Shown here: piece by piece, positions 13,971 to 26,702 of the stretch
How the letters are laid out: each line of letters starts with the position of its first letter
How positions within the stretch are numbered: the first letter of the stretch is position 1
DNA from: Dirofilaria immitis
Taxonomy: Eukaryota > Nematoda > Chromadorea > Rhabditida > Onchocercidae
Direction: 5' to 3'
Assembly (NCBI GenBank): GCA_024305405.1
Contig: JAKNDB010000097.1
Coordinates: 346,153-410,152, forward strand
Length of the DNA stretch: 64,000 nucleotides
Translations under genes and position numbers: made by a program
The notes under the pieces: generated by a model
Database searches by the model: none
What the model was told of the DNA's origin: nothing
Seen by the model: only the letters and a program-made list of their open reading frames with translations

Positions 13971-14432
13971 TAAATGATATAAAAATACTACGAAAAATAA
14001 AAAACTGATATATCGTAAAATTGAGGAAGAAGGAAAATAGAAAAGAGAAATTTGGAAGAGAGAAAGAAGAAAGAAAACGAACGAATTAGTCATTGTCGAA
14101 TTTCGAGGAGGACAACGAAAATCTTGAGAATTTAAAATCGATAGAAAATTTGATGAATGGCTAAAAGAAGGAAGGGTTGTTTCATAGAGTTCATTTTGCT
14201 ATATAGCTATCACTATATTCAATTTTATTGCTTTTCATTCTCGAGAATAGCTACTACTAGAAAGTACCAGATGCTGGATAAGAAATTGCCAAACTTTAAC
14301 AATAACTATTTATATCTTAACTTATATCTAATTTCAAAAATGTGATAATTTTTTTTTGCTTTCATAAAATTATCAATTAAGCTATCACTAACTAATTCAA
14401 CATATTTTATGAAAGAAAGAAAGAGAGAAGGG

Positions 14433-14463
<31 letters not shown>

Positions 14464-14945
14464 AGAAAAATATGAGTTGCTTCATTCTTCTTTCGTTTTC
14501 GCTAAAAAAAGTGAAGGAAAACGAATAAAATGAACTAAAGGAAGATGTTAAATATACAAATATAACAACTGATTGTTGATATGATTAACAAAATGAATCA
14601 TCACAATATTTGATGAAATCCTTTTTCTTTTTTTTTCTCTTACCTTGATAACTAAGTTTGAAATAAGAACGAAACAATCAAATAGAAAACATTTAGCAAA
14701 TGTTAATCGATCATTGATTGATTCACTTGAACGACTATTATTTTTCAAACACGTTTCCCTCTCTTCCTCTATCTCTCTCCTCTCTCCCTCTCTCTCCCTT
14801 CCTATCCCTCTCTCTCTCCCTGTTCTTTTGATATTTGTTGTTTCTCTCTTTTTCCTTTTTTAATCAAATTACGATCATAAAACTAGACATCATATATATT
14901 TCTCGACGAATGCACTAAAAATTAAATCTCTCCCTCCCTCTCTCA

Positions 14946-14979
<34 letters not shown>

Positions 14980-17180
14980 TTTCCATGTTTAATCGAACGA
15001 TGATTGTAAAATTCGAAAAGTAAAAATTTTTCGAAAGGTTCCATTCAATTGAAAACAATTCAAAAGAAAGGAAAAAAAAGTTTTTCAATTTATTTAATTA
15101 AAATAAAAATTTTCGTTTTTTCTTCCCTCAATTTTATTTATTAATTATGCTAAATCATCAATTAGCATAATTATTTATTCATTTTTATTCTTTTTTTTCT
15201 TATTATTTCGCAAATATATTTATTTGCGAAATAATATTTATTACGAAATAATAAAAATATATTTATTTGCGAAATTTTCTTTTAATTTTAATTAAAAATT
15301 TATATGCAAAAAATAACATTGAAAAGATAAAACAAATAAAAATTATTATAAAAATAAGCTTATATCAATCAATTTATAAAATTAAGCATAAAAATAAGTT
15401 AAATTTTAAATAATGAATAAATAAGAATGAGTAAATATTGATAGATGAAAATATCACAAAAATGATATAATATAGCAAAAAATATCGGATAGAGAATAAG
15501 CGATGAAAATTAAATTTTTAACTAACCAATCAATCATCCATCCAACAACCAATCCAATCTATCCATACACACTTCCATCTATCCTTTCTCTCCAACTATC
15601 TATTTGTCTATTTGTTTATAAGAATAGAATAGAATAGAATAGAACGAAAAAGAAAGGCCTTAAATTATTTGATTTATATAGAAGAAAGTTTGTTTAATTT
15701 AAAATAAAACGGAAAAGAGAGAAAAAAATATGTTAAAAATAAAAAGAAACATTTTAATTATCAATAGGATAGGATAGTATAGAATAGTATATGTTATATT
15801 TATTATTTCAACGAAATTTCTAATTAAAAAGTTTTTCAAATTCTTAGAAATAAAAAAGAAAGGAATGAATAAAAGTTAAAAATTGAAAATAAAAATAGTA
15901 TAGAAAAAGAAAATAAAAATAATTCGCCTTCCTAACGTCGAGAAAAATAGAGAAAAGAGAGGAAGAGAGAGAAGAACAAAAGAGAGAGAGAAGAGAAGAG
16001 AGGGAGGAGATAAGGGAGAGAGAGGGAGAGGGAGGGGAACAGAAAGAGAAGAGAAGGAACATTGATTGAATAGAGAACTATAAAAACATATCTTCTTCTT
16101 TGAATAATAATAGTGATAATAATAGAAAGAGTATTACTACAATGTCTATTATTTCTATTACAATTTCATTTCTCTCTTTCTCTTCTGCATTAATTTATCT
16201 TTTTATCAATTTTTTTAATCATTTCCTCTCCTCTCTCTTCTCTATCCTACGTCCTCTTTTTCTCCCTCTTCTCTTTCGCTTTCTTTTTGTCCTTTTTATT
16301 GATGTCGAACTATAAGAACTTCCATTGTCAAACATTGTACTGACAAATTTTCGTAAACAAGTAGTAAAGACTTTTGGCGCATTCGTTATATGGGGACTTT
16401 GGACTCTCATCCATTATATGATGAACTTTTAGGCTCAACTACTATGTGATGGACTTTTAGGCTCAGCTATTATACTTTTAGGCTCAACTACTTACTATCA
16501 CTCAGCTATTATACTTTTAGGCTCAACTACTTACCATATGAGGAATTTTTAGGCTCAACTACTTACTATATGAGGAATTTTTAGGCTCAACTACCATATG
16601 AGGAACTTTTAGGCTCATCTACTATATAATTATTCCAATTTTAAGTCCATCTATAGTGAATTAAACATTGATATTTTGGCCTTATACGTAAAGCTGAGGA
16701 TAATGATACTTACTTTTAGCATTATCAGTGATATACCTAAAAATAATTATTCCGACTTTTAGGCTTATCAGTTTGTATACATAAGATAATTATGTCAATA
16801 TTTGAGCCTACCTGCTAATTATACCTCAGGAATTGTTTCTGTTTCTTTTTTCTGATTTTTCCATAATATATATTATAAGTAATTATTTCAATTTTTAGGC
16901 TTATCATCAATATTAATATTTAATTAAAGTTATATCATTTTATTTATCAATTGATTAACAGAGTAGAAATGTTCAATTTATAAATTATTAAAAATATCAA
17001 CTTTAGTACAATGAAAAAGAGGAAGAAATGTAGTTTTTAAGTATTTTAAATTATAAAATTTTGGAATGGATGATTTATTTTTGAATTTTTTTAATTTTAA
17101 AAAATTTTATTGTTTGAAATATTTAATAATACATAATTTTATTGATTCATTTTTCAGCACATACATTGATTATTATATTT
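13971..17180. other. Low-complexity intergenic region
   Basis: It contains (GA)n at 14433-14461, CT-rich tracts at 14757-14830 and 14927-14985, (AATAG)n at 15621-15643 and GA-rich DNA at 15955-16055. Open frames here are Ser/Leu- or Arg/Lys-rich products of these tracts. No gene is supported. Confidence 0.5.
16418..16640. repeat. Tandem repeat built on CTTTTAGGCTCAACTAC
   Basis: About seven copies of a 30-40 bp unit containing GAACTTTTAGGCTCAACTAC, separated by variable TTACTATATGAG segments. Weaker TTTTAGGCTTA relatives continue to about 16910. Confidence 0.8.
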
Positions 17181-17399
17181 TTATGGATGGAAAAATGATG
17201 AATTAATAAATGAATTATTTCGATTTAATTTATATCCAGCAAAAGAATCATTTAAAAAATGATAAGAGATCATTATGCCGATGCAAACGACAATTGTAAT
17301 AATAGTTGTAACAATTGTTTCGATCTGTTTATCAGATATAGCGCCACTCTCGACCTTACCTTGATCTTTACATCCGCATTGTCTCAATTCTTCGTTGCA
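17181..17399 (-). CDS. Possible 3' exon of a membrane protein
   Basis: The minus strand reads CNEELRQCGCKDQ, then a hydrophobic segment IVTTIITIVVCIGIMISY of membrane-spanning length, then a tail ending NSSFFHP and TAA at 17181. A small Cys cluster followed by one helix and a short tail resembles the end of a type I membrane protein. An acceptor before the Cys stretch is weak (AACGAAG), and I could not find upstream exons. Unrecognised; low confidence. Confidence 0.3.
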   Translation of the reverse strand, partial: CNEELRQCGCKDQGKVESGAISDKQIETIVTTIITIVVCIGIMISYHFLNDSFAGYKLNRNNSFINSSFFHP

Positions 17400-17669
17400 T
17401 AGTTACAAATAGTTTAAATAGCACAGAAAAAAAAAAGAGCAACTCTAGCTTTCTCCTATTTCTCTTACTACAATAAATTTCGAAAAACATTAGACGAATT
17501 CTTGATATTATTTCTCGAAAAAAAATGAAATATATGTCGAATATTTTAATTATAAAATCAAAGGTTTAATTTGTTTGGATTAACATAAAGTTAAAGGTCA
17601 TTGTAGATATTACTATCTATCAGTACAACATAAATAAACAGTTTCTTCTGAGAAAAAAATTGGAAATTG

Positions 17670-17719
<50 letters not shown>

Positions 17720-17849
17720 ATATATAACAATTAAGTTTCAGAGTATGCAAAAACTATCGCAATAATCGAAATATTTTATAAAAACATATCGAAACAATCA
17801 AAAATTGCTATAATTATAAAAATATTTTGATGTTTACAAATTTTTGATA

Positions 17850-17975
17850 TTATAAATCAGCTAATCAAATTTTTGATCATACAACCTGCTAATCATGATA
17901 ATCAGATTTTTGATCATACAACCTGCTAATCAAAATGATCAGATTTTTGATCATATAACCTGCTAATCAAGTTGC
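17850..17975. repeat. Tandem repeat, ~42 bp x 3
   Basis: Copies of AATCAGATTTTTGATCATAC followed by AACCTGCTAATCA at about 17868, 17907 and 17938, preceded by a diverged copy. Confidence 0.75.
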
Positions 17976-19020
17976 ATGCATTAGTTGGAAATTGCAGAGA
18001 TAAAATTTCATGTTGCAAGGAATCTGATAAGCAAATTTTTAATCTTTGAATTATGATTGATATGTTGTAAACAAATTCTTGTTTTTGCTATGATTAAGAT
18101 TTGTAAACAAACTTCCTTGATGCTATGATCAGACAGCATGTTGTAAATAAGTTGGCACTGCGTAAAGTAAAAAAAAAAGTTTCATCGAAGATTTTAGGAA
18201 GTTCAATTTGATTGCTTAATTTAATTGCTATCATTTATATCTTATCAAATTCCTATTAAACTACAATCCTAATCAAATTCCTCCTTGCAAACGATATTTA
18301 GCAATAATTGAATCTACTTATGATAATGTCTGATAATTATTTTATAAAATATGCAACAAAGTAAAACTTTTATCACAAACTATTCATTTATGCAAAGCTC
18401 CAAAAACCACCACGAAAAAGAACAATAATAAAAAGACAAAATTTTCTAATTTGATAAAAGTCATTCTTCTTTCGGAATATGAATATATATGAAATTGAAA
18501 TTGAATGACATATACGATTTTCTGATTATCATAACTAATACAATATGTTGTTGAAATATTTCCGAAATTTAAATCTCCAAAATAATTTCTCGCTGAGCAA
18601 TATCATAAATTTTAAAAATAATTTCTAACTGATCAATAATATTGTTAAATCTTAAAAATTGTAAACTTTTTCTTCCTTTTTTGATCTAAAATAAAAAGAA
18701 AATGATAAAATTTGAGTCAAAATTTTTTATTTTAATTGAAAATTTATAAATTCCAACCATATTTTTTATCTTTCAACAACATAGCATTAGCATAATTTTA
18801 AAATTAATTTAATTTGATTTAGGATGAAAAAAGGACGAAAAAAAATGTTCAATTATGTAAAAATAAATGCATTGAATTTATTCATCTTATATCATGAATA
18901 GTTGATATAAATAAACGATTTTGAATTATCAATGATGATATAAATAAAATGATATAAATAAAAGTATTGAAGTATTATGAATATGTATGTAAAGCGATAA
19001 TGCAAAAATATTTGAAAAAA

Positions 19021-19209
19021 GACTACCATATCTGTAATAGATAGCATTAATATATTTCCAAATAGGTATGATACAGATATGATGCATAGTTTTTTTAGGA
19101 ACTACCACTACCATATCCGTAGTAGGACTACCATATCCGTAGCAGATATCCTACCATATCCGTAGTAGATAGCGTAGTAGACTAAAAAAAAGTGGTAGTC
19201 CTAAAAAAA
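19021..19209. repeat. ~21-bp tandem repeat bounded by inverted arms
   Basis: The unit GACTACCATATCCGTAGTAG is repeated about four times at 19103-19170, with a diverged copy at 19021. The array is flanked by TTTTTTTAGGAACTACCACT (from about 19089) and its near reverse complement AGTGGTAGTCCTAAAAAAAA (about 19190-19209), which could form a stem around the repeats. Confidence 0.7.
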
Positions 19210-20047
19210 AGTTATAAAAAGTTTCATCGAATAATATTTTTCATTTCTTAATGACAACTAATGCAAATTTGACGACTCTATGATGTCATTGAATATATGA
19301 ATTAACTTTCACATATCTAATATTATATCAAAAATTACTGGAAAATCCTGAGAATATCCTGAGATATTTAGATGCGGTATATATCTTCTGTAAATGGTTA
19401 TATAGCATCAAACTTTTTAATATTTATTCTATTCATGCATTCATTAATTAGAATTAATAATCGAAATGAAAGAAAGAAAGTGATGCATTTTCTTTAGAAG
19501 AAGTTCACAAATGGTATAAGAAAGTAATTTAAAAATAAAAAGGCAAAAGAATTAATTTTTATCGAATAGATCAAAACTTAAAATTAACTTATATCATATA
19601 GATCGAAACTTAAAATCAATTCATATCAAATAAATCAAAATTTATTTTCATAATAAAACGAGAAGGAAAAGCTTATATATGAAATCATAGAATAATAATA
19701 AGGAAGCAATGAAGAGGAAAGATTAATAGAAAAGCTTAGATTTCAATGATCCTTCTTTTTATAGTAAAGCATAAACAAACCAAAAAAAAATACTAATATT
19801 TTTTTTTTAAATCTCAAGACTTTCAAAGGAATAAATAGCCAGTTTATTTTATTTAAGGATATATGATGATAATTAGATATGCTAATCTGATAAAAGGTAT
19901 GCTATATGATGATAATGCGAGAAAGATGTTACTGGGAAATGATTGAATCAGTTAGTGTATCTTATATTTATATTATAGTTGAAATTATTACTTTAAATAT
20001 GGCAAGGATAAAATGAAAAATAAATTTATTTATTTATCTACAAAAAT

Positions 20048-20051
20048 ATCA

Positions 20052-20088
<37 letters not shown>

Positions 20089-20117
20089 CATACATACATA
20101 CATACACACATACAATT
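20048..20117. repeat. (CA)n / (CATA)n microsatellite
   Basis: ACACACATACACACAC... followed by CATACATACATACATACACA. Confidence 0.9.
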
Positions 20118-20252
20118 CATACGATTATTCACACATTTTTTCCAAAAAAACAATGATAAATTAATGATTTAAATGGAAATGGAAATTTTAAAAGTTAAGT
20201 GATTTTTCTTTTTGTTACCAAAATGGATGTTTGTTGTTAAAATAAATGTGCC

Positions 20253-20390
20253 ACATTTTTAACGATCATTAAATATTGGCTTTTAACAATCATTAAATAT
20301 TGGCATTTAACAATCATTAAATATTGGCATTTAACAATCACCAAATATTGGCTTTTAACAATCATTAAATATTGGCTTTTAACAATCTTA
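20253..20390. repeat. 24-bp tandem repeat x 6
   Basis: The unit TTTTAACAATCATTAAATAT plus TGGC occurs about six times with single-base variants. Confidence 0.88.
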
Positions 20391-21630
20391 CTAATAGCTA
20401 TTTCACATATAATATAATAATAGTGAAATATATTTTATTGTTTTTTTTTCTTTAATTTAATATAATGCGAAATTATTAACGAACAAGAAAAGTTGGTTAT
20501 TAAAAAAAAAAAAAATTGGCAAAGTTTTGATTATTAAAGCATATTGCTAATTTAATACTTATTAATAATAAATTTTGCTTAATTAATTATCAAACATTTC
20601 AAATTTGAAATATACATATATATATGTAAAGAATTTTGTGAAAAGACGAAAAAAACTGATAACAAATGTTTGTTAATAAAAATCAAATGATTAAAAGTAA
20701 CAGTTCAAAAATATAAGTTGTAATTTTACCATTGTTTCATTGCTGATAAACGATTTTTGATAAAATATCAAATGATAGGAGAAATTAGAAATGCAATGAA
20801 TGGAAAAGTTTAAATATCGGAAGAATGCTAATTTAATTAATTCAAATTATAAGTAAAATATGCCTTACAAAACTATTCGTTCTGCGAAGAAATAATTAAT
20901 GCAATCTATTCGAATCGATTAGTTATTGTTGATGTTGGAATTGTTGAAATAATTTCTATTGCAAAATTATCGAAATTTATTTTTATAATTCCATTTTAAT
21001 TTTAATATATATTAATACTAAATATCAATATAACATTGCAATCGCTTCTATCTATCTATAATAAAATTCTCAAACAAAAAGCCTAAAATTTAAATTAAAA
21101 ACAACAAAACAATTGTATAAAATAAAATAAAAGAATAAATATATTAAAGCAATAAATGAAAAATTTCAAATATTAATTAACAGAATACAACAGAATATTC
21201 ATATTTATTCTAAAAAGAAAAAAAAATCGCTGATAATTATATTTTTAGTATGATAATTTTGATTTTATTGTTTATTGTTGATATTAATGAAGTAGAAGAA
21301 AAAAAAAGCAAAATAGATTTTTTTATCAAAATTTTTTAACAAAATTGATTTTTTTATTAGTCAATCGGAAAACAAAAAGTGATTAGTATAGAATATAGTA
21401 ATCTAATTTGTTTAATTATACTAATTTCTTTTTCTTTTGAATCATTATTCATCCATAGATTATTTAATTTAAATTTTATTGCTTTCTTTTCCGATTGATC
21501 ACTTTTCCGATTTTCGTAGTATATCTGATAAAAATTAATAATAACTACTGACTGATCAATTGGTTGAGAAATTTGAGCATTTTTCTGATATCGAAACAGT
21601 AATGAAATAAGCATTTTTATTATCGGAATT

Positions 21631-24604
21631 TTAAGTGATATGAATTTCTTTTGCACTTCGAATTGAGAAATATATCGTTTCATCATCATCCGAGTCCTTT
21701 TGTTTACTCTTTTTCCCAATAGTTTTAAACTTTTGATCATCTTCATTTTTATCATCATCATCGCTTCTATTTTCATTTTCATAAATTGTTAAAAATGTAA
21801 TCCGTTCAGCAGTATCGTTGCTTCGCCAAATTGTTTCCATCAAAGACTTTGATGGACTTGATGATGGTACTGATAAGGATTGAACGATTCTAGCATTATC
21901 AGCAGATGCTGACATGGAAGTAGACGCTACAGCTATTTCGGAAGCTGGCATTCGTTCTGTAAATAAAATAGTACGAAACTTTCATTTAAGATAAAATGCT
22001 AAAAAGTAAATATAAAATTTACAATTAATAAATAGGTAAACACATACTTTTATAATTTTTATCTTTCTTCATTTTTCTTTTCTTCTTCGTCTCCTCCTTT
22101 CCTTCTATTGAAGGTATCATTTCAATAGCAGTGATTGTTTCTTCGTCAAATTTTTCTAAAAATCATTAAGTTCATGCCAAATAATTAATACAAATAAACA
22201 CATACCTTAATTACAGTCAACAGATAAACATGGACAATAAACAAATATGCAAACTTTTATAGTCTTTACTGTATTCTTTTTCTTTTTCTATCTTAGGTAA
22301 TATTTCAATAGCAGTGACCGCCGCTTCATCAGATTTTGCTAAATGGCCATTAAATTAAATCAAGCAATTAATAAACAAATAAATATAAATTTTAATCATA
22401 GCAAACAAATAAACAATAAGCATATACTCTTATTGTCTTTACCGTATTCCTCTTTTTCTTTCCTTTTCTTTTTTATCTTAGGTGATATTTCAATAGCAGT
22501 GGCCGTTTCTTCATCAGATTTTGCTAAATGGCCATTAAATTAAATCAAGCAATTAATAAACAAATAAATATATATTTTAATCATAGCAAACAAATAAACA
22601 AATAAACATAATTATATACTCATATTGCTTTTACCGTATTCCTCTGTCTTCCTTTCCTTCTCTTCTATTTTAGGAAATATTTCAATAGCAGTAGCCGTTT
22701 CTTCATCACGTTTTTCTAAATAGCCATTAAATTCATTCAAGCAATTAATAAACAAATATACAAGTAAACAAATAAATAAAAAAAAACAAGTAATAAACAC
22801 ATACTTTCATAGTCTTTATCATATTCTTCCATTTCTCTTTCCTTCGTTTTTGTATCATAGGTAATATTTCAATAGCAGTGACCGCCGCTTCATCAGGTTC
22901 TCCTAAAGTGTTGTTAAATTTATGTTAAGTAATTAATAAATGCATAAATAAATGTATACCATAATAAAAGTCAGCAAATAAATATATAATTTCATAATCG
23001 TCACCATATTCTTCCATGTTTCTTTCTTTTCTTTCATCATAGGTGATAATTGAATAGTAGTGATCGCTTGCTTATCAGATTTTTCTAAATGATTGCCATA
23101 TAGTTTAATAATAAAAATAGACTTATGCCTTTATTATAATCAATGAATAAACAAATAAGCATATACTTGCCGAATTTAAACAATTCATTTTATGCTGCAT
23201 ATTTTACTTTCCTTAAAATTTTATAAAAGATCTCAAAATCTTATTTCAGAATTATTAAAGTACTTATTTGTTATTTAACTATTTTGTAATCACTCTTGTT
23301 TGATCTGATATATTAATATGATGAGATTTTTCTTGATGATTATTTTTATCATCGACTAAAGATCAAAATAAATGATGAAATTTTCAAAAATTTCAACTTT
23401 ATGACTCAATAAAGTTGCATAAAAAATAAAGTCAATTTTACCTTTTGCTTGCTTTTTCATCCAATTTTTCTCTATCTCTTTCTTTTCTCTTCCTTAGCAT
23501 TAAGTGTTTTTTCTCAAAAGATTTCCTACAAAATCATTTTCCATTTCTAACTAATTTAATTTTTTCAAATTAAGCTAAATTATATAGCAAATATAAAACA
23601 TTTCCAAAAAGAAATTAATACATAAACAAAAAATTTTCTTTCCAAAAAAATTTAACAAATTTGAAATTTCCTTTTAACGATAAGCAAAATCATTTACAGC
23701 ATAATATCGTTATTTCATATTTCGTATTATATTATTTCCTGAACAAAAATTTTATGAGGAGAAATTAATCGCTCACTTACTTTTTAGCCAATACCTAAAA
23801 TATATAGCTTAATTTGCATAATCAATAAACAAAATATTATATTATCTATTGATTTGAAAAATTATTTTGTACAATATTTTCAAAAAAAAAAAACTTTCTA
23901 CCTTTTCCGCACTACCACTACCAGTTGTACTTTCGCTAGATGCCTGCATTGATTGTAGTACAGGTAAAGGTTTCGTTTCTGAAGTTTGTGAATTTTTCTT
24001 AGCTGAAATAATATCTTCATAATAAAAAAATAAATAAATCGTTTTCTAATAGACCAATAAAGGTCATGTAAAAAAATTTTTTTTTTTTGGAAAGATTAAA
24101 GATGTGAATCATCGTTTATATCATTCATTCTACTATAATGAGCTATAAAAGTTGAAGGAGACGAAAAGGAGGAAAAGTTTTGATAATAAATAAATATTTG
24201 AAAAGAAGAAATTGAAATTTTAATGTATTAAAGAATAAATAAATTTAAATTTTACTTCGTTTTCCTTTTTCAATCCATCGACGTGTATGAATCTTCTAAA
24301 CAAAAAAGAAATTTATTTTTTAACATAATTTTATTAGAAAAATTTTGCTTATTATTCGTGCGTTCATGATGTTTTGTCTTTTTTTTTTTTTTTATTTCAA
24401 ATTATTACTATTCTTTTCAAATTAAAAACAAAATTTGTAAATTTATTTTCAACTTAATCGATTATTTTAAAATTTAACATTGCTTATAAATTATTTGTTT
24501 ATTTTTCTATTCATTTTTTGCTTAAATAAAAAAATCAATAAACATACATAGCGTTCATTAAAATAATTGTAATAAGGATTGTAAATATCCACAACTTTAT
24601 CATG
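21631..24604 (-). CDS. Lys/Glu-rich protein encoded by tandemly duplicated exons
   Basis: I do not recognise the family. Exons in transcript order are 24548-24604 (NPYYNYFNERY), 24256-24295 (KIHTRRWIEKGKR), 23902-24002 (Ser/Thr-rich, QSMQASSESTTGSGSAEK), a 14-bp micro-exon 23781-23794, and 23442-23525 (MLRKRKERDREKLDEK). A possible exon follows at 23294-23355, then six copies of one exon (22960-23084, 22805-22902, 22620-22715, 22428-22523, 22255-22338, 22048-22155), then the terminal exon 21631-21956. The terminal exon is Ser-rich (MSASADNARIVQSLSVPSSS), then acidic and Lys-rich, ending in TAA. Phases fit throughout except between 23442 and 23085. The repeated module reads DEAAVTAIEILPKIEKEKEY or similar, with a hydrophobic core and a charged tail. 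Copies 22805-22902 (98 bp) and 22960-23084 (125 bp) each lack one base relative to the frame kept by the others. Composition suggests a nuclear or cytoplasmic charged protein. The 5' end may lie further upstream (see 26374-26418). Confidence 0.62.
22048..23084 (-). repeat. Tandem exon-intron duplication, ~185-bp period x 6
   Basis: Exon 5' ends fall at 23084, 22902, 22715, 22523, 22338 and 22155, spacings of 182-192 bp. Each unit has an acceptor (TTTAG or close), an exon starting with an AAAAATCTGATGAAG-like sequence, and a donor close to GTATAT/GTATGT. Neighbouring introns are also alike: AATCAAGCAATTAATAAACA recurs at about 22354 and 22546. Whole genomic units were therefore duplicated, not only coding segments. 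Confidence 0.85.
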
Positions 24605-25058
24605 CTTAATTCAACTTTTATTCATTTAAAATATAAAATGATGATAAATGATAAATGCTCAATGAAAATCAATGTATCAATGAAATATATGAAATAAAAA
24701 TTTCGATAAAATTAAAAAAAAATACTTTGATATTTATTAATCGACTTGCTCCTTCTTTTTACTTCGCCTATTTGGGATAATATCTGAAGTATTTCTGTTT
24801 TTTATTATCAAATTCCATGAATGTTTATATTTTGAAAAAAGTTTTATTTGAAATTTTGATGCATCATATTTATAGAAAAATGAATTCTCTTCCTCACATT
24901 CTCTTTCTCTCTCTCTCCTTCATTCTCTTTCGCTCTCTTAAATTATATTGATAATTTGTTAAAGTTATCTATCGTTTGAAACTATTATTATAGCATAATG
25001 GAATTTTTGTAAATTTTTTGAAAAATTTATAAATTACAATTTTTTTCAAAGATATTAC

Positions 25059-25092
25059 CATTTGATTTGGAAACTGACATTTTCATCAATAA
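25059..25092 (-). CDS. Possible small 5' exon
   Basis: A 34-bp segment between TTCCAG and GTAATA. In one frame it reads IDENVSFQIK. It lies between the candidate first exon (26374-26418) and the exon at 24604, but the phases do not join without assuming missing bases. Confidence 0.25.
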
Positions 25093-26373
25093 CTGGAAAT
25101 AATAATATAATAATGAAAATAAAATTAATGAATTATTAGAATTATTCATTTCAACACATTTTTTATTTTTTCAATTAATTTAGAAAGATCAGTTGATTAT
25201 CATTAATAGTTCAAAGATATCGATTAGTAAGATAGAAATTTCTTCTTGAATTATTTCAATCTTTTAGGATGGATAAAAATATTCCATCTAATTTAAAAAT
25301 ATATTGATTCACTGATAATTACCATATGATTATAAATATTAAAGTTGATATTAATTTATGAATAAAATTATTAAATGTTCATAAAGCATTTCAAAAACTT
25401 TTCAAAACTTATCTTCTCAGCATTATACAATTTAAATTTATAAATTTATTTATAATTATGTTTAATTTAATTAAAACTATCGAATTGAATAAATCTCTCA
25501 TATATGTATAAGCAAATTTTAGGTTAATATTGATAAATAAATTTTCATAAATTAATGTCAACTTTAATATTTAATTTATAGCAAATATCTTCGAATTGCA
25601 TTTGAAAATGAACTAAAAAATATCAGCCTATTTTAAAATATAACAAAGAAATTTACACCGATTGTATCAACCAGTGAAATTTGATGGGAAAAATAAAATG
25701 AATATTGATGATAATATTTGCATTATTTATACTATTCGCCGAAAATACGTCAAATATTTTAGGATTAATGAACAAAAAAATTATTGATTACGAGTATATC
25801 AATGATTGGATTTATGCAGATTTTTTTCACTATAAGCAACAATTATCAAAATTATTCAATATTATTATCAAAAAATAATGCTTTAACTACTTATTTCAAT
25901 GATTGCATCAATGATTATAACAAATTTGAAATTGTGAATTTAACATTTACAAAATTTAAAATTTTGTGTAAAATTAATGATATCGTGAACTATATTATTA
26001 GTTTGATATGTATCATTAATCATTAACTGATTAACTATTAGTTGTTTAAAAGAAATATCAAATGATTAGGAAATGTTAAATATTAAATAACAGTTATTGA
26101 TTACAAAGAGAATCAAATTATTACATTCTTTCAAGTATTTTTGATATATATTGCTGTGCCATAATTCTTAAAAATATTTAATATATTACATCTAATAATT
26201 TATTTTACACTAATTATTATATCATTTGTTGTGAAAAGTATGTCATCTCAATGACTCATCAAAGCATCGTTTAAGATAAAAGATAAATTTATTTATTCAT
26301 CGAAGTATTACTCAAAATGAAATGATAAATTTAAAAATTTGATGAAACTTTAAAATTCAACAAAAATACTTAC

Positions 26374-26418
26374 ATAAATCGTTTGATCATCGTTGAAAAT
26401 TTTGAAATAATACGCCAT
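26374..26418 (-). CDS. Candidate first exon
   Basis: ATG at 26418 opens MAYYFKIFNDDQTIY and ends exactly at a consensus GTAAGT donor (phase 0). It could be the 5' end of the duplicated-exon gene below it, since the internal exon 24548-24604 also expects phase 0. Linkage is an inference. Confidence 0.35.
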
Positions 26419-26702
26419 TTTTATGACATCATATAGGATATATTATCTATTAGTTTTATATTTTAATATTATCCTCAATCCTAGCGGTATTGGATTATAA
26501 TCAAAAAGAATAAGCTCTAGATAATTTATTTAAATTTATCTTTTATAAAATGAATTTAAACAATAAGCGTTTTATATATTTGCTTTGGTAAAGAGATGTA
26601 ATTTTTAAATAAATAATTACATTTCATCGAATAAAATGTCATCAATTCCGGAATTATTTTAATTTTATTAATCTTTATCTAATAATCGTATTTTTAAAAT
26701 CA

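Larger units (their letters stand above)
17400..21630. other. Non-coding region rich in short tandem repeats
   Basis: No exon with homology is visible. Named repeats within it are (AT)n at 17669-17717 and the arrays listed separately. Confidence 0.5.

Noticed and set aside
15844..16410. Ser/Leu-rich and Arg/Lys-rich open frames
   Set aside because: Products of GA/CT-rich tracts on opposite strands.
22048..23084. CRISPR-like or satellite array because of regular ~185-bp spacing
   Set aside because: The units carry splice sites and coding exons and the host is eukaryotic.
24548..24603. ATG at 24603 giving a signal peptide (MIKLWIFTILITIILMNA)
   Set aside because: The same segment read as a 57-bp internal exon is phase 0 at both ends and joins its neighbour in frame; the ATG frame does not.
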